A DNA stretch of 64,000 nucleotides from Perkinsela sp. pyNocScin1 (taxonomy: Eukaryota > Euglenozoa > Kinetoplastea > Prokinetoplastida > Perkinselidae), in the NCBI GenBank assembly GCA_964019655.1, contig CAXHTR010000007.1, positions 496,001 through 560,000 of the forward strand. The letters run 5' to 3'. Of this stretch, positions 9,784 through 19,525 are shown in pieces. The notes under the pieces were generated by a model. The model was not told where the DNA came from. It ran no database searches and saw only the letters and a program-made list of their open reading frames with translations. The translations under genes were made by a program, and so were the position numbers. Every line of letters begins with the position of its first letter. Position 1 is the first letter of the stretch.

Positions 9784-10364
9784 TGCATACTTAGAACAAT
9801 CGGGATTCTGTTTCATTTTCGAGATCTATCGCAGATGACTAGTGTTTTCTACATGCATCGAAAAATTAAAATGCGTGTATGAATGTATCAAAATTTTCCA
9901 TTTTCGCCTCGTGCCTTTAATTATTTTTACAAAAGCGGTAAAACATTGATGCATCAGAATAGTCGTATCAGTACTATTTCAATTCAAAAATCATGCTGAA
10001 TATGACATCATTCTGATATCAAATTTTAAGTGAAGCGAGAAAGAATCGTTGCTTAGTAAGGATATTGAATGGCTTGAGAAATCCAAGAACAACATGTATA
10101 TTTCACACGCAGTGAAAACTTATGAGCAAAGATGTTTATTTACTTTCGAAAGTTTACAGAGCTAAATTAGATCAAACTTCGCTTGTATTATGAACAGACT
10201 TTGAACAACAGAAAGATGATGTAATCAACGCGATTTAAAATTATTTTAAAATGAATGTTTTCAATCACAAAAAGAATCCTGGATTTTCAGTCTATATTTT
10301 CAAGCTGAGTTTGATGCATTATGTCTCGTACATTGCCTTCTAATGAAGCATTACTTAGAATTCA
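9784..10364. other. AT-rich intergenic region
   Basis: About 580 bp of AT-rich sequence between the decayed element and the first gene of the plus-strand block. No gene, RNA or repeat recognised. As the right part of a divergent strand-switch region it may hold transcription start signals. Confidence 0.4.
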
Positions 10365-11288
10365 ATGACAGTATCTTTAGCATATCTAGCTGACATACAA
10401 GTTGCTCGAGTAAGTCAAGTCTCTCTTTCTGACCAAACACTCATGGAGGTTTTAGTGAGTGAGCACGCAGCGAAGGATCTCGAAAATTTTGTGGACTCCC
10501 ACGGTGACTATATTGATGCATGCTCTTGGAAAGGGGTCACTTGCGACTTTGAACATAAAGTCACAGAGATATGGTGGCGATATGCTTTGATCAAAGACAC
10601 ATACGCGCCGTTAGATATGCTTCCGAGCAACCTAGGTAGCTTAAATTTTTCTAGAGGTGTATTCCAAACTGCAAAATTCTATGGAACGTTGATTTGTAAA
10701 GCACTCCCAAGAAACCTTCGGTTTTTTGGTATAAGCACGAACAAATATGAAGGAAGTATAGAATGTGCTGATCTCCCGAGAATCCTCGAGCATCTTGATA
10801 CTTACGGAAATCTTCTTTGTGGTACATTGGATATCGCCGCACTCCCGCACAAGCTCCACACTCTCGATGTGGGTGATAATCGTCTCTACGGGTCTCTAAA
10901 TCTAGCTGATCTTCCACAGAATCTGTCAATGCTAGACTTGTCTGAAAATAATTTTGAAGGTGAAGCTAGTCTTGATTTGCTACCAAACTCACTGCATGAT
11001 CTTTATCTGTCCGATAATGCTTTTGCAGGAGTCTTGGATTGCTCGAAGCTGCCAGAAGAACTCACCAATGTTGATCTCAGCAACAACAGTTTTCAAGGAG
11101 AAATCGAAACTGGGGAACTTTCTCGATCCCTGGCTACTTTTGACGTAGAAAACAACAGAATTTCAGGGTCACTTGTCTTTTTCGATCTGCCTGAAAATCT
11201 CTGCGTTTTTAATGTCAAAGCGAACAGCTTCGAGTATATTGACTTTGAAAGTGCGCCGCCGTACCTCGAGGCTGATAATGATGAATAA
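10365..11288 (+). CDS. LRR protein, sub-family H, about 9 repeats
   Basis: A 307-residue protein with leader MTVSLAYLADIQ, block ARVSQVSLSDQTLMEVLV (the G of GR is replaced) and cap D-A-C-S-W-K-G-V-T-C-D (about residues 48-58). A family-specific segment LDMLPSNLGSLNFSRG precedes about nine LRRs. Its sister is the gene at 12725, which shares LDMLP, FCGTL/FYGTL, NKYEGSI, the run of repeats and the ending APPY. Unlike that sister it uses mostly A/T-ending codons. The tail is acidic (EADNDE). ATG context is aattcaATG. Confidence 0.87.
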   Translation: MTVSLAYLADIQVARVSQVSLSDQTLMEVLVSEHAAKDLENFVDSHGDYIDACSWKGVTCDFEHKVTEIWWRYALIKDTYAPLDMLPSNLGSLNFSRGVFQTAKFYGTLICKALPRNLRFFGISTNKYEGSIECADLPRILEHLDTYGNLLCGTLDIAALPHKLHTLDVGDNRLYGSLNLADLPQNLSMLDLSENNFEGEASLDLLPNSLHDLYLSDNAFAGVLDCSKLPEELTNVDLSNNSFQGEIETGELSRSLATFDVENNRISGSLVFFDLPENLCVFNVKANSFEYIDFESAPPYLEADNDE

Positions 11289-11401
11289 CTAAGTTCTTTG
11301 CTTTAAATAGTAAGTGTGCAATATAACGTGATTCACGCATCGAAATCAAAATGAGAATTGTTTACCGCTCATTAATCTGTTAAAAATCTCATTCGAACCA
11401 A

Positions 11402-12256
11402 ATGCTCGGGCTCTACAATCTGATCACAGCAGATATCCCCGCCGGTCGCATTGAAGAAGGCATGCTCTCAGATCAAATGAGAATGGAGCTTCTCATCGCC
11501 AATTCGCTTCCAGAGTCAAAGAAACACTTCCAGGACAACAGCGGTGATTTCATTGATGTATGCAGTTGGAAGGGCATCACATGCGATTCAGATCAAAATG
11601 TCACGGAGGTCAAGTGGGAAGGTCGCATTTCGAAATTTGTCGCGTTTCGCTTCATTCCCCCTCATGTCAAAGAGTTCAGCGTGCAAAACATATCAATGAC
11701 GCAATCGAAGAAGATCCGTGGCATGATCAGAACTGCCACATTGCCACAGTCGCTCATCACTTTCAATGTGTCGGACAACAAGCTGCGAGGGACCGTCGAC
11801 TTACGCAGCCTCCCGCCAAACATGGAGAATGCACTTTTTCAAATGAATGAGCTGAAGGGCTCTGTGGACCTCAGCGCCCTGCCAGCGAGCATGCAATCGC
11901 TCGCGCTCCAGTACAACCAATTTTCTGGCAGCGTTGTACTCGACGCCCTCCCGACGACGCTGGTGTTTCTCGGCCTCTCTCGAAATAAATTTTCGGGCGA
12001 AATCGATTTGAGCTCTCTACCTGAGAGTCTTAGCACGCTGTTCCTGGAGAAGAACAGCTTTGAGGGCCAATTCACGTTCCTCAATCGGGAAAGAAGGATC
12101 GACATTGACGCGTCGGAGAACAATTTTAACGGCACTGCCGTAATCACGAGCAATGCGTATGTGCGCGTCACGCTGAAAAAGAATCCGGTGAAAACTGCTG
12201 TCGAAGAAAACGGCGAAGCACACCCGTTCATGGAGGATATTTTCGGTGCACAGTAG
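11402..12256 (+). CDS. secreted-type LRR protein, about 6 repeats
   Basis: A 284-residue protein. MLGLYNLITADI is followed by PAGRIEEGMLSDQMRMELL and the cap D-V-C-S-W-K-G-I-T-C-D (about residues 57-67). Six regular LRRs follow, such as GTVDLRSLPPNMENALFQ and GEIDLSSLPESLSTLFLE. The last, GQFTFLNRERRIDIDASENN, leads to GTAVI, a capping repeat also seen at 100 and 23030. It lies between the two sister genes of sub-family H, so one of those probably arose by a duplication spanning this gene. No anchor at the C-terminus. Confidence 0.88.
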   Translation: MLGLYNLITADIPAGRIEEGMLSDQMRMELLIANSLPESKKHFQDNSGDFIDVCSWKGITCDSDQNVTEVKWEGRISKFVAFRFIPPHVKEFSVQNISMTQSKKIRGMIRTATLPQSLITFNVSDNKLRGTVDLRSLPPNMENALFQMNELKGSVDLSALPASMQSLALQYNQFSGSVVLDALPTTLVFLGLSRNKFSGEIDLSSLPESLSTLFLEKNSFEGQFTFLNRERRIDIDASENNFNGTAVITSNAYVRVTLKKNPVKTAVEENGEAHPFMEDIFGAQ

Positions 12257-12724
12257 GAGGGGAACGATGGAGCAGTATCATATTGAAAAGAATGGGATAA
12301 TAGCAGACAGTCATATTGATTCATTAATCGATGTACAGTCGAGCATTCAGTATAAGCATCTGTAACGCTCGTATGATTTTGTATTTTCATCTAAGAGTAA
12401 AATGCTTAGCTATATTTATCTTTTGGAAGAAGCCAATGATCTCCGAAGAGAGACTCTCTTTGAGAGATGATGGACGACCAAAATATCATTTGATCATAAC
12501 GAAGTGGTCTGATGAGGCGACAGCTTGTGTCTTAAAGCTCAGATGCACATCTGAAATTCAAATCCTGCCCTGATAGGATGCACGAGCATTTTATCATTCT
12601 GATGTGAAAAGACTTTATGAGATGTTTTTAAGTAAAGATTTTCTACCTTCAGTCATTGTTCATGGGCAAAAAGTCCGACGTTCACACTCTCTTGCTTTTA
12701 ACCGTCTTTTATCACTCTCAATCA
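12257..12724. other. intergenic region
   Basis: About 468 bp with no convincing gene. Just before the next start the sequence becomes pyrimidine-rich (tatcactctcaatca). No repeat recognised. Confidence 0.4.
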
Positions 12725-13645
12725 ATGTTCACGTTAATAAGCCTTCTCGACCCACACCTCGCTCGCGCCGGCCACGCCTCTCTCTCCGACCAGACGCTCA
12801 TGGAGCTGCTCATCAGCAACTACGAGTCCATAGATGTCAAGTACAAGTTTATGGACGCCAACGGCGACTACATTGACGCCTGCCTGTGGAGGATGGTCAC
12901 GTGCGATGACGCACAAAACGTCATAGAGATAGTTTGGACATCCGTCATCCCGGCTGATACGCTCGTTCCGCTCGATATGCTCCCACCAAAGGCTCGTGTG
13001 GTCAATCTCTCTCGGCATGGAACATTCCAAGTTGCAAAGTTTTGTGGAACGCTGCACACAGCAGCCCTCCCACGAACGCTCCAGCTCTTGAACATCTCGC
13101 GCAACAAGTACGAGGGCAGCATCGACTGCGCACAGCTACCCTCGTCGCTCAAACTCTTCAGCGCGGAGCATAATCGGCTGGCAGGGACACTTGATATTGC
13201 TGGCCTGCCACGTACCCTGCGCATTATCGGTTTGAACAACAATCAGCTGCATGGAACGCTCCAGCTCAATGACCTGCCTCAAGGCCTCACGACACTCGAG
13301 CTATCCTGGAACCGTTTTACGGGTGAGGCACACATCAGCGCTCTTCCAGACGGACTTACTTTGATCAGCCTCGGGAACAACGCACTGACGGGCGTTGTCG
13401 ACTGCGCGAAGCTGCCGAGGTCCCTTGTCACGTTCGCCATCGGCACCAACCAGTTTCGCGGGGAAATCGACCCGAGCGCACTTCCGCCGCGCTTGCGCGT
13501 TTTTGAGGCGCCGAACAACCAGCTCTCAGGGGTACTGTGCCTCGCTGGACTGTCGAACGACGTGGAGATACTCAATTTCAGCGGCAATGCTTTCGAGTCT
13601 GTCGACAGGACAGGTGCTCCGCCGTATCCCGCGGTGATCGTTTGA
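12725..13645 (+). CDS. LRR protein, sub-family H, about 9 repeats
   Basis: A 306-residue protein from the ATG at 12725 (MFTLISLLDPHLARAGHASL); upstream in-frame codons from 12656 lack an ATG in good context and would bury the leader. The block ends LSDQTLMELLISNY; the cap is D-A-C-L-W-R-M-V-T-C-D, with Met in place of the usual Gly. The segment LDMLPPKARVVNLSRHG is diagnostic for this sub-family. About nine LRRs follow, such as GTLDIAGLPRTLRIIGLN. It is sister to the gene at 10365 but has markedly more G/C at third positions. It ends APPYPAVIV. Confidence 0.88.
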   Translation: MFTLISLLDPHLARAGHASLSDQTLMELLISNYESIDVKYKFMDANGDYIDACLWRMVTCDDAQNVIEIVWTSVIPADTLVPLDMLPPKARVVNLSRHGTFQVAKFCGTLHTAALPRTLQLLNISRNKYEGSIDCAQLPSSLKLFSAEHNRLAGTLDIAGLPRTLRIIGLNNNQLHGTLQLNDLPQGLTTLELSWNRFTGEAHISALPDGLTLISLGNNALTGVVDCAKLPRSLVTFAIGTNQFRGEIDPSALPPRLRVFEAPNNQLSGVLCLAGLSNDVEILNFSGNAFESVDRTGAPPYPAVIV

Positions 13646-14180
13646 ATTCCCAGTGCTCTTCAGGAAAATAGCAAAAAGTATATCGAATGCCATGGACTGA
13701 AAAAGATCTATTTTCGCACATTTGGAGCAGGGTCAGCAAAATCCGATGACTCTCAACTGATCTTTGTCATCAAATAAAATGTAGCATAAAAGGCCCAGCA
13801 GCCCTCATCCCAAGTCCACAGAGAAGAATGCTAGTCATATCGGTTATTCTCTGAAATTTCGGCGCGAGCATAAGATTTTTCGGATCTCTGCATTCAATAG
13901 ATCAGTGTTGCACAAGTTCTAAAAATAAGAATTTTTTAGGAGTCAGTCTGAAGCCCACTGACCGCGGAGTGGTATGATCGAAAGATGGAATGCCTACAAA
14001 TCACTACGACATAAAGGTAATATGAGCGCAGTTGAGATTACGTAGAGCTCAAATGGAGTCAGTCGAAATATCATATGTTCAAAATGGGGTAGATCAGACT
14101 CAAAAATTCAAAAGGTTAGGAAGCAATGCTTTTCCCCTCCACTCTCTTCATTCAATTCCCCTTTCATTTCCTTCACTTCA
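13646..14180. other. intergenic region
   Basis: About 535 bp without recognisable gene or repeat. The last 40 bp before the next ATG are strongly pyrimidine-rich (for example cccctttcatttccttcac). Confidence 0.4.
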
Positions 14181-14939
14181 ATGCTCCCCATTCTCTTCGC
14201 ACTCACCCACACACTCACTTGTACTGATACTGCCATTCCCCCAGTGCCCTCGTTCGAAGCGATGCAGCTCACCGCCATCCAGCGTTGCATCGAGCCGGCA
14301 TACTTTTCCTACGCGAAGAATTTTTACACCCCCCTGACAGAGCACTTCACACTCGGCGCCCCTGTCGAGGACCAGCCGTGCCGATGGCAAGGCGTCGAGT
14401 GCGACGGCGATCGGATCGTGACGATTAAGGTCGATAACAGAGATGGGAACAGGACTGTGATGAACATCCGGTGGCTCCCAGCAACAACGAAGTTCGTCAG
14501 CCTCCGTTCGGTGGACATGTACAACGGGTGGACCGCTGTCGCACTGCCACGAGACCTCCGCTTTTTGAGTTTGAGCCAATGCTTTTTCTCACAGGATGGG
14601 CTCGTGCCTGCAGTTGTCAACCTCCGAGACCTGCCCTCGAAAATGGAAGAGCTTCACCTCTACGACGGCTGGTTTGGCGGCCCAGTGGTGCTCAAAAATC
14701 TCCCACGGACCATGCGGGTCCTGCGCATCGCGCACGACTACTTTGAAGATGGAATCTTCGTGGACTTCGGCGAGCTGCCGAGATCTATTGAGTATGTGAG
14801 CTTCGACTCACTCCAGCGCAAGAAGCTTCGTATTCGCGCCATGGGTGCTGTGCGGTCAGACAGCCGCGTGCACGGGAGAGACAACTTTGGCGACTGGCTC
14901 GCACTCACGAAGCACCCAGAGATGCGATTTGATGACTAA
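14181..14939 (+). CDS. LRR-like protein, sub-family B2
   Basis: A 252-residue protein starting MLPILFALTHTLTCTDT. EAMQLTAIQRCI replaces the GR-D block and the cap is D-Q-P-C-R-W-Q-G-V-E-C-D. Repeats are few and irregular: VALPRDLRFLSLSQCFF, NLRDLPSKMEELHLYDGWF, VLKNLPRTMRVLRI. The order LRxLPxKxExL...GWxxGxVVLxNLP is shared with the gene at 61169. The tail is basic then acidic (PEMRFDD). High G/C at third positions compared with neighbours. Function unknown; secreted by its leader. Confidence 0.83.
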   Translation: MLPILFALTHTLTCTDTAIPPVPSFEAMQLTAIQRCIEPAYFSYAKNFYTPLTEHFTLGAPVEDQPCRWQGVECDGDRIVTIKVDNRDGNRTVMNIRWLPATTKFVSLRSVDMYNGWTAVALPRDLRFLSLSQCFFSQDGLVPAVVNLRDLPSKMEELHLYDGWFGGPVVLKNLPRTMRVLRIAHDYFEDGIFVDFGELPRSIEYVSFDSLQRKKLRIRAMGAVRSDSRVHGRDNFGDWLALTKHPEMRFDD

Positions 14940-15224
14940 AAGAGAGAGTTAGGGGATTTAAGATGTGCACAGTAGGCGGACACTTTCTTTTCACATAGTC
15001 TGCATTGATCTCTGTTTTTTGCATTCGATAGGCTTTTTATCTTCACTTTAATACAATGAAGCTGCCTGAGTGAAATAAAGTGCTTCCCTTTGCGAATTTC
15101 AAAGTTTTTTTGTCTTTTTGAATCAACATTATGTCTTTACAGCAGAATGCAAGTAGTTTGGCTTTTGCCTGATTCGCGAGAAAAAAGAAGGCCCTGATGC
15201 CGCTTTTCCATCAATCATGAGATC

Positions 15225-15347
15225 TGGACGCCGTGGAAAGTAAGTGGTCAAGTTCATAACTAAGTGGGTAACTTGAAGCTAAGTGGTCAAGTTCGTAACT
15301 AAGTGGTCAATTTGGCGAACTTGACCACTTACTTTCCACGGCGTCCA
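15225..15347. mobile_element. miniature element with 31-bp TIRs and 20-bp iterons
   Basis: The 123-bp element begins TGGACGCCGTGGAAAG and ends with its exact complement; the inverted repeats at 15225-15255 and 15317-15347 match over 31 bp. It is flanked by GATC on both sides (15221-15224, 15348-15351). Because GATC is itself palindromic it could be part of a 35-bp repeat instead of a duplication. The interior consists of about four 20-bp units of the form AAGTGGTCAAGTTCGTAACT. TG...CA ends, a 4-bp duplication and 20-bp iterons match the element at 54400, so it is probably a non-autonomous relative. Confidence 0.85.
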
Positions 15348-15585
15348 GATCCGCAGCGCATGATCATATCCCATTACTGGTAAAGGGCTTTTTGCGAAAC
15401 GAGCTGTCAACGCCACTTCATTCAAATAAAGACTATTACAGATAAAGCCTTTAATCGCATTGATTTTATACTGCATATTCTTTTGGGAATCCAGGGCAGA
15501 AGCATATCATTTCTCACAGCCTATCTCTTTGGCTCTTATTTCTGTCATAATATACATTTTTTGCGCATCACTCCTTACCATCAAA

Positions 15586-16509
15586 ATGTCCCCCACTGCA
15601 CTTACTTTTCTCGCAAGCGACGCCGCACTCGGCCGCTTCGACGCCGCCTCCCTGTCCCAGCAAACGCGCATGGAAATGGTCATCGCCGACCTCACAGAGG
15701 ACACACAGGAAAACTTCAAAGACGAAAACGGAAACTTCACTGACACGTGCACCTGGTCACACTGCGAATGCGACGATGCTGGATCTATGGTCAAGTTTTG
15801 CCTCGGGTACATCGAGGGTCAGCTGAATTATGACTTTATCCCATCGACGGTCGAGACAATTCTCGTCGAGTACACCGACGCCGAGGGCACCCTCGACACC
15901 AGCAAGCTCCCGCAGTCCCTCAATCTCTTTGACATTCCGAATAACTTTTTTACGGGAAGTGTCGACCTACGCACGCTACCACCGCAGATCACAAAGTTTA
16001 TTGTCAAAAGCAACCAATTTTCAGGGAGTATTTTTCTGGACGCCCTGCCAAGCGCTCTCCAGGAGCTCAACATGAGCTCCAACAATCTCAGTGGTGAAAT
16101 TTCGCTCGAGCATCTTCCTGCATGCTTGCTCTCGCTCGAACTCGCAAGAAACGCACTCACTGGTGGAATTTCGCTCGAGAGCCTTCCAGCTGACTTCATG
16201 TACCTCGACTTGAGCTTCAACCAGCTCAGTGGTGAGCTAACCTTCGACAAGCTGCCTGCTGGTATCGTTAGCGTCATCCTTCGCTACAACCAATTTTCGG
16301 GGGAATTATGTTGGAGTACACCGCTTGCACACGTGCATGAGATCAACCTGCAGAGCAATGAATTTGCGGGCACAGCGCGGATCCACTCCGCGCTGCCAAG
16401 ACTGCTGGCGGTGCAAAATAACGCCATCGAGCGAGCTGTCGATGAGGCGGGCGAGAGGCTCATGTGCACCTACGACAGTGAGCGAAATGTCATGACGATT
16501 CAGCTTTGA
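15586..16509 (+). CDS. secreted-type LRR protein, about 8 repeats
   Basis: From the ATG at 15586 the protein has 307 residues: MSPTALTFLASDAALGRFD, then AASLSQQTRMEMVIADL and a cap with an unusual pair, D-T-C-T-W-S-H-C-E-C-D (an extra Cys). Eight regular LRRs follow, such as GEISLEHLPACLLSLELA and GELTFDKLPAGIVSVILR. The terminal segment GTARI is a capping repeat. The longer frame from 15460 would put a second hydrophobic stretch upstream; the context accatcaaaATG and the family leader favour 15586. Confidence 0.88.
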   Translation: MSPTALTFLASDAALGRFDAASLSQQTRMEMVIADLTEDTQENFKDENGNFTDTCTWSHCECDDAGSMVKFCLGYIEGQLNYDFIPSTVETILVEYTDAEGTLDTSKLPQSLNLFDIPNNFFTGSVDLRTLPPQITKFIVKSNQFSGSIFLDALPSALQELNMSSNNLSGEISLEHLPACLLSLELARNALTGGISLESLPADFMYLDLSFNQLSGELTFDKLPAGIVSVILRYNQFSGELCWSTPLAHVHEINLQSNEFAGTARIHSALPRLLAVQNNAIERAVDEAGERLMCTYDSERNVMTIQL

Positions 16510-16643
16510 GTGAAAATGGGTAAAAAGATAGAAAATACTTTACATAAAAGACACTCGTCGAAGGAAGAAATTTCTTCGCTTGTTGAAGTCATTCATGCCA
16601 GGAGTACGCACATTTCCTGAGTTTATCTGCTTTGTATCCCTCA

Positions 16644-17540
16644 ATGCACGTGGCGTTCGCACTTCTCAATTCGTCGCCTCTCCAGAGCGCAGACACTCCC
16701 ATCGGTCGCTTCGATATTTCTTCTATGCCCGCACAGACACTGATGGAACTCCTCGTTGAAGGGCTTGATCGCACCTCCAAGAAAGACTTTCGGATTCGGA
16801 CTGAATCTGGAAGAATCGGAAAAAAATTCCGCGACTTTCGCTTTTGGCACGGGGTCCAATGGTTCTTTGACAAAGGAAGCGGCGACAGTATCGAAATAAA
16901 CTGGGAATATGGTATGAAAGGCACGCTCAGCCTGCAATATCTTCCAGACTGCATTGAGCGATTTTCTGTTCAAAACAAAGAACTTCACGGAAGCGTGGAA
17001 ACAGCGTGTCTGCCGCAGAAACTGGTGGGCCTTACCCTGAACGCTGCATTCGACGGGCCGTTCGACTGCTCGGCGCTCCCACCTGCTCTCACAGCTGTAG
17101 ACATCCGCAACAACGACTTTTGTGGAAGCGCAGACCTCACCGCGTTGCCTTCGAAGCTTGCTACGATGGATCTGCAGGGCAACAAATTTGAGGGCGGCGT
17201 CGACTTGTCGCATCTGCCAGAATCCCTTATAAATCTCAGCTTGCGCAACAACAATTTTTTGGGCAGCTTGTGTGTGAAACACTTGCCCTCCAACATGGAA
17301 TCGCTTGATGTGAGCATCAACGGATTTTCGGGAGAGCTGGAGCTCGACGCTGCTTTTCTGTCACCACAGCTCAAGTCGATCGCGATCTACAACAACGACT
17401 TTCGTGGTCGTGTGCGGATGTACAAATTGCCACTCAGCCTCCTCGTTGCCTTTACGAAGCCCGAAGGGGTGACAATGCCGCGGAAGACATGCATTGATCC
17501 CGCAAAGAATATCAACAGAGATTTGAAACTGGTGTTTTGA
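16644..17540 (+). CDS. LRR protein, sub-family G, first of a tandem trio
   Basis: A 298-residue protein from the ATG at 16644 (ccctcaATG): MHVAFALLNSSPLQSADTPI, block GRFDISSMPAQTLMELLVEG. The cap has lost both cysteines (FRFWHGVQWF). About eight LRRs follow, such as GSADLTALPSKLATMDLQ, then GFSGELELDAAFLSP and the sub-family tail CIDPAKNINRDLKLVF. The next two genes (17624, 18588) have the same layout and tail, so the three arose by tandem duplication. The missing cap cysteines set this copy apart from the other two. Confidence 0.87.
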   Translation: MHVAFALLNSSPLQSADTPIGRFDISSMPAQTLMELLVEGLDRTSKKDFRIRTESGRIGKKFRDFRFWHGVQWFFDKGSGDSIEINWEYGMKGTLSLQYLPDCIERFSVQNKELHGSVETACLPQKLVGLTLNAAFDGPFDCSALPPALTAVDIRNNDFCGSADLTALPSKLATMDLQGNKFEGGVDLSHLPESLINLSLRNNNFLGSLCVKHLPSNMESLDVSINGFSGELELDAAFLSPQLKSIAIYNNDFRGRVRMYKLPLSLLVAFTKPEGVTMPRKTCIDPAKNINRDLKLVF

Positions 17541-17623
17541 TTGAGCTGTAAGAAAAATGAAAAAATAAGCGCAAAGTGAAATCTCCTTGTGTTTGTAAGA
17601 TTTATCAAATCTTTTTATTCTTC

Positions 17624-18514
17624 ATGCACTATATCAGCACATTGCGCACTTACCTGCTTATTGCCACTGCCGAAACATCCCTCGGCCGAATCGATACATC
17701 GTCTTTACCCCAGCAGACACGGATGGAGCTCTTTATCGATGAGCTCGATGAAGATTCAAAGCAAAAATTTCGGGACGACTCGCATGCGTATACAGATGTG
17801 TGCTCGTGGGACGGGGTCGACTGCTATGAAGATGGCATAGTGTGGTCTATATCGTGGCACGAAGGCCTGGAGGGAACACTGCATTTCCAGTATCTTCCGG
17901 AAAGCACTGAAAATGTCTTTGTTGAGAACCAAAAGATCGGTGGGACTGTGGAAACAGCTTCGCTCCCACAGACCTTAACAAAATTTATTCTGAGCATGTG
18001 CCAGTTTGCAGGCTCGTTCCGTTTTCCAGACCTGCCAAGGGGGCTGGAAATGCTCATCATCAGCAACAACGATTTCAGCGGGAGCGCTGACCTCAGTGCG
18101 TTGCCACCGTCGCTCAAGCAGCTGACCATATATTCCAATCGTTTTACGGGGGAAGTCGACCTGTCGAGCTTACCGGAGCCGCTTCTAAAGCTCAACCTCT
18201 ACAACAATGGCTTTACGGGAAGTCTACGCGTGGACAAGCTGCCGCCGAACCTCGAAGAGCTGGATGTGAGCGTCAACGGGTTTTCGGGCGAACTGGACCT
18301 GAGTGCTGAATTTCTCCCCAAGCGTCTGCAGTCGTTTGATATTTATCACAACGACTTGAGCGGGGAAATTTTTCTTGATCGATTGCCGAAGAACTTGGTC
18401 CTCGGATACAAAAAGCGGAACTGGATGCGACTGCCGAAAAAGACGTGTATCGATCCGGAGAAGAATTGTAATAGAAATTTGAAATTGGGTTTGAAATTGA
18501 ATATCCCTGAATAA
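17624..18514 (+). CDS. LRR protein, sub-family G, second of a tandem trio
   Basis: From the ATG at 17624 (MHYISTLRTYLLIATAETS) the protein has 296 residues; codons upstream to 17576 start with GTG and are disregarded. The block is LGRIDTSSLPQQTRMELFID and the cap D-V-C-S-W-D-G-V-D-C. About eight LRRs follow, including GSADLSALPPSLKQLTIY and GEVDLSSLPEPLLKLNLY. The repeat FSGELDLSAEFLPKRLQSF and the tail CIDPEKNCNRNLKL are shared with 16644 and 18588. Only about 80 bp separate it from the preceding stop codon, so its promoter must be very short or it is co-transcribed. Confidence 0.88.
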   Translation: MHYISTLRTYLLIATAETSLGRIDTSSLPQQTRMELFIDELDEDSKQKFRDDSHAYTDVCSWDGVDCYEDGIVWSISWHEGLEGTLHFQYLPESTENVFVENQKIGGTVETASLPQTLTKFILSMCQFAGSFRFPDLPRGLEMLIISNNDFSGSADLSALPPSLKQLTIYSNRFTGEVDLSSLPEPLLKLNLYNNGFTGSLRVDKLPPNLEELDVSVNGFSGELDLSAEFLPKRLQSFDIYHNDLSGEIFLDRLPKNLVLGYKKRNWMRLPKKTCIDPEKNCNRNLKLGLKLNIPE

Positions 18515-18587
18515 GTTGGTGTTCTTTCACTTAGCGGTGTTGGCAACTTAAATTTACATTGAATCAAAAAAACTTTAACACAACAAA

Positions 18588-19436
18588 ATGCTCATTGTAC
18601 TGTACTGTGCCGATTCATCGCTTGGCCGTGTGGACACATCGTGTCTAGACCAACAGACACTGATGGAACTTTTAATCGATGGGCTCGACGACGAATCAAA
18701 GCGAACATTTCAGGATGAGTCCCTTGCGTATACCGATAAGTGTTCGTGGGATGGAATCTTTTGCAATGATGCCGGCTTGGTGCAGTCTGTTTCTGCACCC
18801 TTCGGCGGCCTTCGGGGCACACTCAATTTGAGATTTCTTCCGGAGAGCATCGAAAGATTTTTCATTGAGCGCGCCGAGGTCGCTGGCACTGTGGACTCGG
18901 GCAGACTGCCTCGACGCCTGATTGTCTTTGCGCTGAGAAAGTGCGGCTTTTCCGGATCTTTCGACTTTACGAATGTGCCACAGGGCCTCACGTGGCTGAT
19001 GCTCAGCAATAACGATTTCAGCGGGAGTGCTGGCTTGACTGCGTTGCCACCGACGCTCAAGAAACTGATGCTTGCTTCGAATCGTTTCAAAGGTGAAGCT
19101 GACCTGTCGAGACTGCCACAGCCACTTGTGACTCTCGACCTGCATAACAACGGGTTTGTCGGCAGTTTACGCGTCAACCGACTGCCCCCGGGCCTCGAAC
19201 AGCTCGATGTGAGCGTCAACGGCTTTTCGGGAGAATTGAACCTCAGCGTCGATTTTCTACCGAAGCGGCTGAGGTATTTCTATATTTACAATAACGATTT
19301 TAGTGGGGAGGTCGTCATGAGTCAGTTGCCGCGAAACTTGGTGCTCGGCACGACAAGGCAGGGCTGGAAGCCTTTCCCGAAAAAGGCCTGCATCGACCCG
19401 GATGTGTATCGCAATAGAAATTTGAAATTGATTTGA
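18588..19436 (+). CDS. LRR protein, sub-family G, third of a tandem trio
   Basis: A 282-residue protein with one of the shortest leaders: MLIVLYCADSSLGRVD, only eight residues before Ala-Asp... of the mature start (the Ala is replaced by Cys-Ala). The block ends CLDQQTLMELLIDGL; the cap is D-K-C-S-W-D-G-I-F-C. About eight LRRs match the 17624 protein repeat by repeat (GSAGLTALPPTLKKLMLA against GSADLSALPPSLKQLTIY). The tail is CIDPDVYRNRNLKLI. Spacing to the previous gene is 73 bp. The leader length is near the lower limit for a cleaved signal peptide, so export should not be taken for granted. Confidence 0.88.
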   Translation: MLIVLYCADSSLGRVDTSCLDQQTLMELLIDGLDDESKRTFQDESLAYTDKCSWDGIFCNDAGLVQSVSAPFGGLRGTLNLRFLPESIERFFIERAEVAGTVDSGRLPRRLIVFALRKCGFSGSFDFTNVPQGLTWLMLSNNDFSGSAGLTALPPTLKKLMLASNRFKGEADLSRLPQPLVTLDLHNNGFVGSLRVNRLPPGLEQLDVSVNGFSGELNLSVDFLPKRLRYFYIYNNDFSGEVVMSQLPRNLVLGTTRQGWKPFPKKACIDPDVYRNRNLKLI

Positions 19437-19525
19437 AATCATGAGAGTCAGCTGGCAGTTTCTATTTGCATTGCTAGTGTATTATCAAGCTCTACTGATC
19501 TCTTACATCAAAAAAATCATTTCAA

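Noticed and set aside
15225-15351. Rho-independent terminator or regulatory hairpin
   Set aside because: The 31-bp perfect arms, internal iterons and GATC flanks fit a miniature transposon better, and there is no T-tract.
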